Source: Sthenelais limicola
Lineage: Eukaryota > Annelida > Polychaeta > Phyllodocida > Sigalionidae
Length of the DNA stretch: 64,000 nucleotides
Direction: 5' to 3'
Assembly: GCA_942159475.1 (NCBI GenBank)
Contig: OW804094.1
Location: 56,540,966 to 56,604,965, forward strand
The notes below the pieces were generated by a model. The model was given only the letters and a program-made list of their open reading frames with translations. It was not told where the DNA came from and did no database searches. The first letter of the stretch is position 1. The number at the start of each line of letters is the position of its first letter. Below, piece after piece: positions 55,373-64,000 of this stretch. The translations under genes and the position numbers were made by a program.

Positions 55373-56479
55373 TATATATATGTTTCTGGTGACCAAAGAT
55401 TTGATGAGGAAATAGTTAACGATAGCAACCCCTGCAGTAAAGGATCAGATAATCAAACAATATAATAGAGTATTTTTTCATGTGGAAATTCTAATGATCA
55501 TGATCAAGCAGACACAGATATAGTCAATAATTTGGGATAAAATAGTTTTGTGTGAAATTTACATAAATATCATGTAAATAAAGCAATATTCATCTAGGGC
55601 TAATGATAGCACACCCAAGGTAGATACAAACGGGCATAACACATCAACAAGGAAACATGTGAAAACATCCCTGAGGGATATTGCGTTTTTCTATAATAAT
55701 TGTCCTTATCTCATGATACAAGAATATACCGTCCTGTTCTTGCATTTCATATTCTGAATCCTTGTACTCATTCAATCCAGATGTTAGATTACATTTGCAG
55801 CCATGTTCGGGTCATCCAGTGTATAATCAAACATTGCAGATATATTCATATTTTCATCTTGTTATGAACTTCTCCGGGAAATTGTAATTGTCTCCAAGGC
55901 CCCTCATCTTGCTCTGCTTGAACGGGTGCATCGGTAATCCTAACCCTCTTCTCAAGGGTATTAGTACGCAGGATAAGGGAAATAATGTTCATTTTGTGAT
56001 ACATGCATGAGATTTGCTACACAGGTGCTATGACCCATTTCCAGTTCTTTTCAAAACGAGACCCCTAAGGGATTTGGTGCATGGCAACCTTGGCGGCATG
56101 TGAATATTCAATGTATCATATCTTGGCTAATAATAAAGGTAGAAACCTATAGCTGCCCCAAATAAAATATTCATTATTAACTTTCCCAATTTCGTCTATA
56201 TTAAGAGCAATATGTCTAGTTTATATACGAAAAATAATAAATCAATAGAAGCAATTTAACAAAAATAAAATTTTCAGTCCTGGATGGCCAAATGACGACT
56301 AATTGGTGGAAATGCTCATATGTGCATCCAGTATTGAGTCAATCTGTTCATGTCTGCACATAAAGCAAAAAACTGTCGAAAAGCTACATGAAAATGCTTC
56401 TAAACTTTTGTTAGCCTGAGGTGGTTGGCATTGGATATCCGCGGTGGAAAGAGAGGTGCACAGGAGGAGTGTTCAAGTT
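55373..56479. other. Spacer, no gene recognised
   Basis: It contains the 28-base match to 4221-4249 at 56293-56320. No coding sequence could be supported. Confidence 0.35.
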
Positions 56480-56720
56480 ATTTCCTATTCCTTCCAGTCT
56501 GTATACCTGATAAAGAGCACAATGTGTAAGTGTGGGGACCCGTTTGTTTTTGTTTTTGTTTGGTCCTCCAGCCCTAGGGGCCACATTGGGGTCGCTTCGT
56601 CTATACGGGTCCATTCTTTGATGTTCTCTTCCCATCTTTTCTTCTGTCTTCCCCTCTTCCTTTTTGACCACTAATAACTGTGCCTCGGAGGATGGTGTTT
56701 ACAAGTCCATGGGAATGTGA
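56480..56720 (-). pseudogene. RTE-like LINE C-terminus
   Basis: The minus strand encodes WSKRKRGRQKKRWEENIKEWT, the well-known Arg-rich tail of RTE-type ORFs (RGRPxxRWxDxIKEWxG), followed by a short decayed stretch with a stop. It probably belongs with the RT piece at 58400-58725, the two being separated by DNA transposons. Confidence 0.7.
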
Positions 56721-56781
56721 TAGATGTCTATACCATTTGAGTTTTCTTCTGACCAGTTATTAGAAGGTTGAGGTACAGATA

Positions 56782-56853
56782 CTAGGGCCCAGAGACTAGA
56801 GTCAAGAAACCTAAGATGCTAGGGCCCTTCCCCCATTTTCAATGCTAGGGCCC
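56782..56853 (+). repeat. CTAGGGCCC words, three copies
   Basis: CTAGGGCCC at 56782, 56819 and 56845, spaced 37 and 26 bases apart, with AAGATG/AATG before two of them. Confidence 0.6.
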
Positions 56854-56963
56854 AGGAGGGGTAAAAAGATATTTGAAACAATCTTTCAACTTTGCAAAAG
56901 TATTTTGTTTTTATGGTTACCACACCTGCACATTTGTTTGCATACCCTCCAAGAAACACTTAA

Positions 56964-57785
56964 GGTGACTCAGTAGTGATTTTGTAACGAGGTGCGCGGC
57001 AACGCCTAGCGTGAGTAGCGGGTTACAACTTTTGCCGTTTTTCACGCACCAGTGAATGTGTATTCAATACACATAGCAGGGCATATATATAAGCATTATG
57101 CACACAAAGTATGTATATAATTAAGTCTTGATATAAACTAATCAGCCTGCTAATTTTTGGTGTGTGAGTTAGTATCTACAGTACCTGCATCCATATTAAA
57201 TTTCATTAAGATTTATGGAGCCGTTTTTGTTCAAATCAAATATTTATCTTGAATTTCATTTTTTCCCATTTTTTTCTCATAAATAAGTCGTAATAAAGAA
57301 AGATTTAGCCTGGAAAGCCATCCTGATTTTTTTGTGTATGAGTTAGCAAATATAGTATCTACATTCATATTAAATTTCATTAATATTCATCAAACAGTTT
57401 TTTTTTAAAACGCTGATTCTCATCAGCCAAAGTCAATTTTGCTAGTACCCCATACTGCCACTAGGTGGCTTCCAGGGGGCTAACTCAGGATGTGGGGGGA
57501 AAAAAATTATATGATGATTAGTATATATATGTTGAATGTCTGGGTGAAATTTCATGTCTGAATTCATGTCAGAACCATTTTAAACGAATTATGTTAATGA
57601 ATTACTCAAATGTAGTAAAATTACTCAAATATGATTTATTATTTCTATCTCCATACTGCCATAGCATGGGAAATAGCCTGGTGACCTATATTTTTTTTCA
57701 CTCAATAATCATTATTTCATGTCAACTTTCATTGGTTAAAATTTTAGAGAAATTCATCAGTAATCAAAATCACTACTGAGTCACC
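56964..57785. mobile_element. 822-bp TTAA-flanked MITE (Kolobok-like)
   Basis: Perfect 21-bp inverted ends (56964-56984, starting GGTGACTCAGTAGTGATTTT, and 57765-57785) are flanked by TTAA on both sides (56960-56963 and 57786-57789). TTAA with G-rich rather than CCC ends suits Kolobok better than piggyBac. The interior holds two diverged copies of a block with GTRTGAGTTAG and CATATTAAATTTCATTAA. A CTCF-like CCACTAGGTGGC is at 57458-57469. No ORF. Confidence 0.85.
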
Positions 57786-57988
57786 TTAAAATGTAAGGAT
57801 TGACTAATAGATCCAAAATGTTGAAACCACACTCATCAATCATAAATAAAACTGCAAATATACAAAGTTGCAGACTTTCTGGTTTTGGTGTCATCTTGAC
57901 TTGAAATATTTTGCTTGGTAGACATATTTTTGCACCATCATTTGATATTGTTGTATGATGAGTTAGGAGTTATTGAGAAGCATCTCGA

Positions 57989-58168
57989 CAGTGGAACCTC
58001 TCTATTAAGACCACCCTTGGGACCAAATCATTTTTGGTTTCATAGCGAGGTGGTCTCTTTTGAGGGCTCTATAAATCTAAGAAGAGGGAATAATTTGGGA
58101 CTGGGAAAACTAGTCTTAATAGAGGAGTGGTCTCTATTATGAGGTGGTCTTTATTTGAGGTTCCACTG
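57989..58168. mobile_element. 180-bp pogo/Tigger-like MITE
   Basis: The ends are CAGTGGAACCTCTCTATTAAGACC and the inverse of GGTCTTTATTTGAGG-TTCCACTG. CAGTGGAACC is a familiar pogo/Tigger terminus. TA follows the right end but the left flank is GA, so the expected TA duplication has decayed. Internal GAGGTGGTCTC words repeat the TIR. Confidence 0.65.
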
Positions 58169-58399
58169 TACAAGAATAGACACCAGGGTTTGCATTGCCT
58201 TTCAAGATTGGCTTAATCTGTACCAGTGTTGCTAATGCTTGGGCTATTTTGGCCAGAACATCTTCTTTTCATCCTTTTCATTCTTCATTTGAGACAGTTG
58301 TGCCCAGGTACTTGCATTTAATATTTCATGGTGTCAAGGGCTTGTCCATTTGGATGTACAGCTTTATTGATGCAGCCTTCTTTGTTGGTCATTCACCAT

Positions 58400-58725
58400 G
58401 AATTCTGATGGATGTTGTATTTCCTCATTGTAACCTAGAAGGCTTCGTACCACAGTCTTCAAAGGTTTTCTTAAAATTAATAAGACATATGGTATAGATC
58501 TTGTTGATATCTCACATAGTATCCCAATCCCAATATTTGTTCTGCTGCGGTGTGGCCTCCAAATCCTGCTTGTTTTTCATCTACTATACTTTTGGCTTGT
58601 GACCTTTTGAATGGCCTTAAGCTTTACCTTGCTTGTAGTTGATAAGACTTAGTGTGAAATCGTCTTGGCACAGATGTAAGTTGTCTTTCTTTGGGATAGT
58701 GATGATGAGGTATCTGGTCCAGGGG
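58400..58725 (-). pseudogene. RTE-like LINE RT fragment
   Basis: The minus strand encodes, with breaks, IPKKDNLHLCQDDFTLSLI, then VDEKQAGFGGHTAAEQILGL, then LYHMSY and the block WYEAF-VTMRKYNIHQNS. RTE-type RT has PKKGxxxxCxNYRxISLI, EEQAGFRxGRxTxxQIF and WHxALWxxMRKYNIxxxL in the same order. Multiple stops are present. Confidence 0.7.
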
Positions 58726-58735
58726 GTGGGTCATA

Positions 58736-58804
58736 TATGAAGTCTCGCATACAAACACAAACACAGGGTGAGGATTGGATAGCCGGCAAGCCATAAGGCA
58801 GCCC
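58736..58804 (-). repeat. Split direct repeat B2
   Basis: 69 bases, the same as B1 (59001-59069) apart from a few substitutions. Both run from TATGAAGTCT to CATAAGGCAGCCC. Confidence 0.85.
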
Positions 58805-58853
58805 TTTATTAATTAATTGAATTCTTTTATTATCAATCAATCAATTCTCCTTC

Positions 58854-59000
58854 AATTTTTCAAGACATGTGTAGGCCAACACAACCACGAACAGAGTGTC
58901 ATCTGACCAGTGGTCAAGAGGTGAGGTCTCTAAATCAATCCAGTAGATGGCAGCGCAGTCATATAGACCTATATTGTCCCAGGGAAATATATAGTATCAA
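58854..59000 (-). repeat. Split direct repeat A2
   Basis: About 147 bases, matching A1 with a handful of changes. It contains CCAGTAGATGGCAG (58940-58953), a full match to the CTCF core consensus. Confidence 0.85.
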
Positions 59001-59069
59001 TATGAAGTCTTGCATACAAACACAAACAAGGGGTGAGGATTGGATAGCCGACAAGCCATAAGGCAGCCC
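59001..59069 (-). repeat. Split direct repeat B1
   Basis: It directly abuts A2, as B1 and A2 do in Ngaro-type elements, and lies 54 bases beyond the recombinase stop. Confidence 0.85.
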
Positions 59070-59123
59070 AAAGACAACATTAAATGATGAAATAGTTATA
59101 ACCCTTTTTTTTTTTTGAGTCAG

Positions 59124-60086
59124 TCACTTGTCACCGCTAGAGTTATTCAGACTAGCAACCACCATGGCCTCAATGTTGCACTTCCTCTCGAAAGGTGAGA
59201 CCAGATAAAGAAGCACTGCAAGCGACTTCCAATCTCCTGTTATGTGAATGTCCTCTAAAGGTACTGCGATAGAGTGCAGATACGATGCACCCGCTCTTCT
59301 AAGAGAGTGTAACCCATAATCAGATGGGTCCAAACCAATCAGAGTGACCGCTCTCTTCAAAAACCCCAACAAATCCTTGTAATAAACCCACTTTGGACCA
59401 GAGCACAATGGCATCCAGAACAAGGGGCTACTAGGTGGGGCAGGGTATTCACTAATATGATCTAGTAGCATGGTATACACACACATCAAAGGCCTATTTA
59501 TAGGAAAGAGTGGTATAGCAAGCACTCTCTCACGATACTGTATCATTTTTGAAGACCTAATTTGAACCACAATCCTATCCACATCTTGACGTAGGAGACA
59601 ATGACCCAACTCTGAGGTGGAGGTAGGTACCAAGTTGCTCTTTCGGAGCAACGTCCTAAATGAGAACACAACTGGTAACCATAAGGCTCTGTTCACCAAA
59701 TTCATGGGCAGAAGCTTGAAGATCCCATCCAATTGAACTGGTGTAAGGATTGAATGTTGAGTAGAAGGAGTACCCAGTTCCCTCCTAAGACCCCCCAGGG
59801 TAAATTTCACCAGGAGGTATTGACGCACATCCCAATTGTAGCCATACATCCTATGCAAGGCGTTGATAGCTGAGACATAGCCTTCAATTGTAGTGTACTT
59901 GACCGATTGGCTCAGGTGAACCAGAAATCTAGCGACATCCCTATCAGTAGCAGGCACTGGGGTGGAACCAATTAGGTGGCAAAACTGTATGTATCTCTTC
60001 CACTGGGAGTTCCTAGTTTTGATGGTAGAATCTGCCCAATTCTTGGCAACCACTTCTGACAGCCTAGCATCTAAGGAAGCTATCAC
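59124..60086 (-). CDS. Tyrosine recombinase of the DIRS/Ngaro-like element
   Basis: The protein has 320 residues. The N-terminal part is a SAM-like DNA-binding domain (residues 15-100: NWADSTIKTRNSQWKRYIQF, FLVHLSQSVKYTTIEGYVSA). The catalytic domain carries Arg148 (LLRKSNLVP), His260-x-x-Arg263 (GLHSLRRAGA), Trp286 in GDWKS and Tyr294 (VLLYLVSP), the R-H-R-(H/W)-Y set of tyrosine recombinases. Such enzymes integrate circular cDNA of DIRS-order elements without target duplication. The ATG at 60086 overlaps the end of the RNase H frame by 23 bases. There are no stops, so the frame is intact. Confidence 0.92.
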   Translation of the reverse strand: MIASLDARLSEVVAKNWADSTIKTRNSQWKRYIQFCHLIGSTPVPATDRDVARFLVHLSQSVKYTTIEGYVSAINALHRMYGYNWDVRQYLLVKFTLGGLRRELGTPSTQHSILTPVQLDGIFKLLPMNLVNRALWLPVVFSFRTLLRKSNLVPTSTSELGHCLLRQDVDRIVVQIRSSKMIQYRERVLAIPLFPINRPLMCVYTMLLDHISEYPAPPSSPLFWMPLCSGPKWVYYKDLLGFLKRAVTLIGLDPSDYGLHSLRRAGASYLHSIAVPLEDIHITGDWKSLAVLLYLVSPFERKCNIEAMVVASLNNSSGDK

Positions 60087-60567
60087 TACAACACAAGAAA
60101 CCAGGGGTTAAAGAAAACACATTATCAGCCATAGACAGACGAGATAAGAAATCTGCCAATGAGTTATTAATTCCTGGTATGTGCCGCACGGTCAAATGTA
60201 TGTTGTGCACCACACAGACCCAAAACAGATCTCGTAAGATGGACATGCTATGGGAATTTCTTGCGGAACCACTATTGATGAGAGCTAGAGCTTGAGTGTT
60301 GTTATTATAGCAGGTGATCTTCGAGTTAGGGTATATGGGAGCATAGCGCTTGACACCCAGCCAAATTGGGATCAATTCCCAAATATTCACATTGTCAGCT
60401 GATTGAGCTTCAGGCAGGTAGACAGGCACCCAATGATGATGATTGGCGAGAATCCCTTGCAAGCAGGCTGGTTTGAGTTCCGAGTTAAAGAACCCTGCCA
60501 CCCAGTCAGTGCCGGAGTGAACGCCAAATCCAGATTTACTGGCATCCGTGTAGAATACCGGCCTCAT
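60064..60567 (-). CDS. RNase H of the DIRS/Ngaro-like element
   Basis: 167 residues from ATG 60567; the frame opens a few codons earlier, within A1. VFYTDASKSGFGVH carries Asp8, NIWELIPI carries Glu64 and NNSLADFLSRL carries Asp139, three of the four RNase H carboxylates. The remaining position, usually Asp-Asn in a (V/L)xxDN motif, reads CYNNNTQAL (Asn88), so the enzyme may be inactive. The RT that should precede it is absent. This is probably the tail of a former RT-RNase H polyprotein. Confidence 0.88.
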   Translation of the reverse strand: MRPVFYTDASKSGFGVHSGTDWVAGFFNSELKPACLQGILANHHHWVPVYLPEAQSADNVNIWELIPIWLGVKRYAPIYPNSKITCYNNNTQALALINSGSARNSHSMSILRDLFWVCVVHNIHLTVRHIPGINNSLADFLSRLSMADNVFSLTPGFLCCSDSFLRC

Positions 60568-60577
60568 TCGTTGAGAA

Positions 60578-60724
60578 ATTTTTCAAGACGTGTGTAGGCC
60601 AACACAACCACGAACAGAGTGTCGTCTGACCAGTGGTCAAGAGGTGAGGTCTCTAAATCAATCCAGTAGATGGCAGCGCAGTCATATAGACCTATATTGT
60701 CCCAGGGCAATATATATAGTATCA
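60578..60724 (-). repeat. Split direct repeat A1
   Basis: This is the outer 5' copy of A. It contains the same CTCF-like CCAGTAGATGGCAG (60663-60676) as A2, and GTGTAGGCCAACACAACCAC near its inner end. Confidence 0.85.
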
Positions 60725-61059
60725 GTTTCTGTCAGATCTTGTTGCAGATGACAATAAGGATGTTGATCATTTCCTCTCCTCCTGTTTCTATTAGTTAGGA
60801 TTATTAATATAGGGCATTTTACACTATTTCACTTTGCCACAACAAAATAATATCACTTTGATCACAGACATAAGTTATAACCAGTAATGTGATATACTAG
60901 ATACAATTTAAATACAACACACAGTTTTCAGAATGTATTTCATTAAAAACCTGGTGCCAAGCAAATTCTTTGCAAGCTCTGATAAAAGCCAATATAGTTA
61001 AAAACTGAGGTGCTTAATATGGTAAGAGTAACTGCCTGGAGGTTGGCCTTGAACCTCTC

Positions 61060-62010
61060 CAATGTTGCATTGTTTGCAATGCCAATAAATCTTTCTGCAG
61101 CTGTATTATACCAAGGATGAAAGACTGTGACTCTGCAGACTAGAATAAGGGAGGAGAAATTTGAAATTTCCACTCCTCTAGGTCTGAGGTTGGTGTTCTT
61201 AGTATTGCCAGAAGTTGCTCTATTTGATATATATATAAAATAGCATGGTGGCCTTTGCTATTCTCCCACATTATCAAAGTGTTGTCTATTCCAATTCCTC
61301 CAGAATTCTTATCACCCTGCTGGTAGTTTTTTTAGTTCCCAGCAACTAGCCAAGCAGTTTTTCCCAGGACCATTTCTAGCTCTTTTATGTTTTCTGTGTC
61401 ACTTAGTGAATAATAGAAAAATGGGTGAATATTGAAGCATACTCCATGATTGGTCAAGGAAGTGTTATGTAGCACTGTGCATTGATTTTACTAGGGCAGA
61501 GCAGATCGTCCTGCTAAGAAATGCATTGAATTAATTTCCTTCTTGGTGTCTCTATATGAGTATGTCTCTATATGATAGGGGGTTGTGATGTTAAGGCCAC
61601 ATATTTTGCTGTTTTTACTGTAGCTAGGGTTTGCCATCCTTCTATAGAGTGAACAGAAAGCTGCTAATCTTGAATGAGTGAACATACAAATAGTTGAGCC
61701 TTTGATGTTTCTAGTTCTGGTAGATCGTTAATGAAAATGAGAAATAGAAGGGAGCTCATCACATGCCTTGGGGGAACTCAATCAAGATGTTACATCTTGT
61801 GTTTCTAATGTCTTCCTGTGCAGTGGAACTTCAGCTTCTGGGAAGCTGGCAATCCAAAGTAGGATATTACATTCCCATGGATATGGCAGTTCTGACATTT
61901 TTTAAAAAGGCTTCGGTAAGGCACTTCAAATGCTTTGTATAAATCAAGTAGGATACAGTCCATTACAGTCCATTTGAGCTCTGTGACGAAGCAGTTAACA
62001 TTATGAAGGT
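61060..62010 (-). pseudogene. Dead LINE RT
   Basis: Minus-strand pieces are LLDLYKAFEVPYRSLFKKCQ (about 61890-61955; KAFDTVPH in active copies), HVMSSLLFLIFINDLPELE (about 61700-61760), MANPSYSKNSKI, and GVEISNFSSLI...ERFIGIANNATLERFKANLQ (about 61045-61170), corresponding to the WNxLPxxVxxAxxxxxFKxxLD tail. The FADD box is not found and frame breaks are many. Bases 61200-61480 show nothing clear. Confidence 0.65.
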
Positions 62011-63820
62011 TGTGGGGGCATGGGGGGGGGGGCACAATTCTGGTACACCAGCTGAAGGGGGAGCCACAATTCTGGTGCACCAGCAGAAGGGGGATCGGGA
62101 TTTTGGTAAAAAGCACCGCTTGGAAATTGGCCGCACCCCCCCCCCACTGGCATAAATAATGAACGCTCCCTTAAAGGAACTAAGGAATCATGTGTCAACT
62201 ACCTTTCGGACGGACTATACAGCTGAAATAGCGTAGAACTTCCTGCTTTGGATCAGTTTGGTAGCGAACTTCATGTGAGCGATATAGGAAGTAAAAATAT
62301 AGGAAGTAAAAATTGCTCTGCGACACAAGTCGATCCGAAAAATTCATGACCTTTCACATGAGAGGCGAGGAGCAGAGTGAGTGATAGACTAGCCAAATCA
62401 TCAACCCTATATATTTACTATTGAATATAGGGTCGAAAGTAAGCCTCAGTAAAAACGGGGCAGCTCAAAGTTCTCTAGTTTGTCCAGACAAAATACTCAA
62501 GCAACACCTGTCATGAATATATGCCCTTAATCAGTAACATTTTGTGGTACTTACAGTACATTCCTGGGAGAGGATGTGCAAAATACACAGAGAACTGCTA
62601 GGTTTATTATCTGCATATATCTGTTCCAGAATCTTTTCGATATTGGAACATGGCGCTCCGACTTGTTTATGTCTCATTGCGCATGCTAAAATTATCTAAA
62701 TGAGCTAAAAAAATGTTGCAAAACAACACCGCTACAACTGACCTTCCTTAGGTCTATAGGAAACGTTGTAACTCCTTTGAACAAATTAAAAACATGGCGC
62801 CGTAATAGGATTTTTCTGGAGGTGCCACTGTAAAAAAGCTTGCTGTAAATGAACTGACTTCCATCCACTAATTCTAAGGTAACGCATAGTGACATAAGAT
62901 GTTTTCATTGTCATACTGAGTAGTTACAAACTTCTACAAAACTCTCCACAAACTGCCGAAACTCTAGCTGCCCTGTCCGAGTCAAGTCCAACTCAAAGCC
63001 CTCTCTGTAGAGGGCTAACAAAGCTAGTGATAGACCAGTGATAGTGTGTGCTGCCTCGTCGATCTGGCAAATTCAACATCGACCCACCAGGTAGAGACAC
63101 TGTTTTGGCATTTATACCTATAATGTCCGATACATTACATGACATGTATAGGCTACACTAGCTTAGTGGGCGTTTGCATTGAAAGCTGTATCATTGCCAC
63201 TGTACGGACATATTGGTACACTGCCTTATCAATTCCATAAAAGTATAGGCCTATTTGATAAATAACATTCTACTTTGTACTGTATTGCTTTAATGAAAGG
63301 TCAGAGGAGAAATCATTCTGGTCAAGTTGACTCATTTCTTGGCTAAGAAAAGGAAGAATTATAATAGTTTTGTTACCAGATCTTGAATCCACTATGGGAG
63401 AACAGATATCCAACTCTGGGGGTTTTTTTTTGGTACTGGTCTTTATTCAGGCACGGTTACAGATTTTACAGGTATCATTTTAAGTAATATTGGCTCACGG
63501 TAGAATAACCAGGACTCACCTTGCGGTGATATACCGTCATTGCCTGAGATCGGCTGGCCAGGTGTTGATGGCAATGTTTCAGGAATTAAGCCAGATATTT
63601 TCTAACCTTTCTAAAGGTGGAACTTCACCAAGAGATTTTTTATTACGGCCCATCCGGTTTTCACCTTACGGCTGATGGTAAACCAATGCCATGGTGCCGG
63701 ATTAGAGAACCGTAGATCTGCCGCAAGGACGAAAACCTTGGTATAGCCCTAGCATTAATGCACTTGTCAATTGCAACCCCCCCCACCCCCGGGTAGGTAG
63801 GGGAATGTCCTTGGCCTTTT
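62011..63820. other. Spacer, no gene recognised
   Basis: It has a short diverged duplication near 62035-62095 (ATTCTGGTRCACCAGC and GAAGGGGGA) and G and C runs near 62022 and 62135. Nothing coding could be supported to 63820. Confidence 0.35.
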
Positions 63821-63824
63821 GGGA

Positions 63825-63900
63825 AATTTGAGGAAATCCCTGACCCCCCAGGGCAAGAAATTCCTGTAAATCCCCGACCCCCCTGGGGCAAATTTTTTCG
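63825..63900. repeat. 33-bp diverged tandem repeat
   Basis: AAATCCCTGACCCCCCAGGGCAAGAAATTCCTGT and AAATCCCCGACCCCCCTGGGGCAAATTTTTTC are adjacent copies; each can form a CCCC/GGGG hairpin. Confidence 0.65.
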
Positions 63901-64000
63901 GAGGACACTTTTTTTAGACAAACTAACATAGCAAATATATGAGATGGTTACAAAGAATGATTATATCGTAAATTAATATTGCAAAAATATAAGGGCCATC

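Larger units (their letters stand above)
58736..60724 (-). mobile_element. 2.0-kb DIRS/Ngaro-like element with split direct repeats
   Basis: In minus-strand order: repeat A1 (60724-60578), RNase H frame, tyrosine recombinase frame, B1 (59069-59001), A2 (59000-58854), a 49-base spacer, B2 (58804-58736). The A1-ORFs-B1-A2-B2 plan is that of Ngaro and PAT retrotransposons. gag and RT, expected between A1 and RNase H, are missing; A1 abuts the RNase H frame directly, so this is an internal-deletion derivative. A1 and A2 are nearly identical, as are B1 and B2. Confidence 0.85.

Noticed and set aside
55037..55396. Pro/Leu/Ser-rich minus-strand frame
   Set aside because: It is the polypurine tract inside the Helitron-like end read backwards.
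61805..62198. Overlapping minus-strand frames near the C/G runs at 62022 and 62135
   Set aside because: Only the LINE RT segment is recognisable; the Pro-rich starts come from low-complexity DNA.

Overview
This window looks like nuclear DNA of a marine invertebrate animal. The evidence is spliced exons with GT/AG boundaries, AT-rich intergenic DNA, animal families (a DEG/ENaC channel and a BTB protein), and a dense mix of non-LTR, Ty3/gypsy, DIRS-type and DNA transposons. Several of the transposon protein families are, from memory, common in echinoderms, hemichordates, amphioxus, molluscs and corals. I cannot name the species. No rRNA, tRNA, CRISPR or prokaryotic operon was seen.

Host genes. 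Two genes are convincing. A two-exon BTB/POZ gene lies at 19.1-19.8 kb (+), probably with a 5' leader exon near 17.1 kb. The first two coding exons of a DEG/ENaC channel lie at 45.44-45.60 kb and 48.81-49.04 kb (+). The rest of the channel gene was not found. Its 3.2-kb first intron is full of mobile-element debris.

Layout. 0-4.1 kb: 5' part of a minus-strand Ty3/gypsy element (gag, then protease-RT-RNase H running off the left edge). 4.6-11.3 kb: an array of CGCA words, an RT scrap, then an RG-rich TE-type gene split by a 4.0-kb terminal-inverted-repeat (TIR) transposon that carries its own decayed gene. 12.6-14.0 kb: dead LINE (-). 19.8-22.4 kb: piggyBac-like termini enclosing a MITE (short non-autonomous DNA transposon) and an array of RFX X-box-like sites. 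27.0-27.4 kb: probable solo LTR. 30-34 kb: dead LINE (+) carrying a PIF/Harbinger-like MITE. 36.1-44.2 kb: a long L1-like LINE whose first ORF ends in a NADAR domain, broken by a 2.7-kb fragment of the same gene family found in the 4.0-kb transposon. 49.9-53.7 kb: decayed DIRS-type element with a LINE inserted. 54-64 kb: LINE scraps, a Helitron-like end, a TTAA-flanked MITE, a pogo-like MITE, and a 2.0-kb DIRS/Ngaro-like element with split direct repeats that keeps only RNase H and tyrosine recombinase.

How it fits together. The insertions are nested and their order can often be read: the TIR transposon went into the RG-rich gene; the MITE went into the LINE at 30 kb; the LINE at 51.4-53.1 kb went into the DIRS element, leaving a target duplication and an otherwise continuous reading frame. 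Most coding sequence here is transposon-derived and decayed. The open frames without visible damage are the gypsy gag and pol, the recombinase and RNase H of the small DIRS-like element, the LINE ORF at 51.9-52.8 kb, and the host exons.
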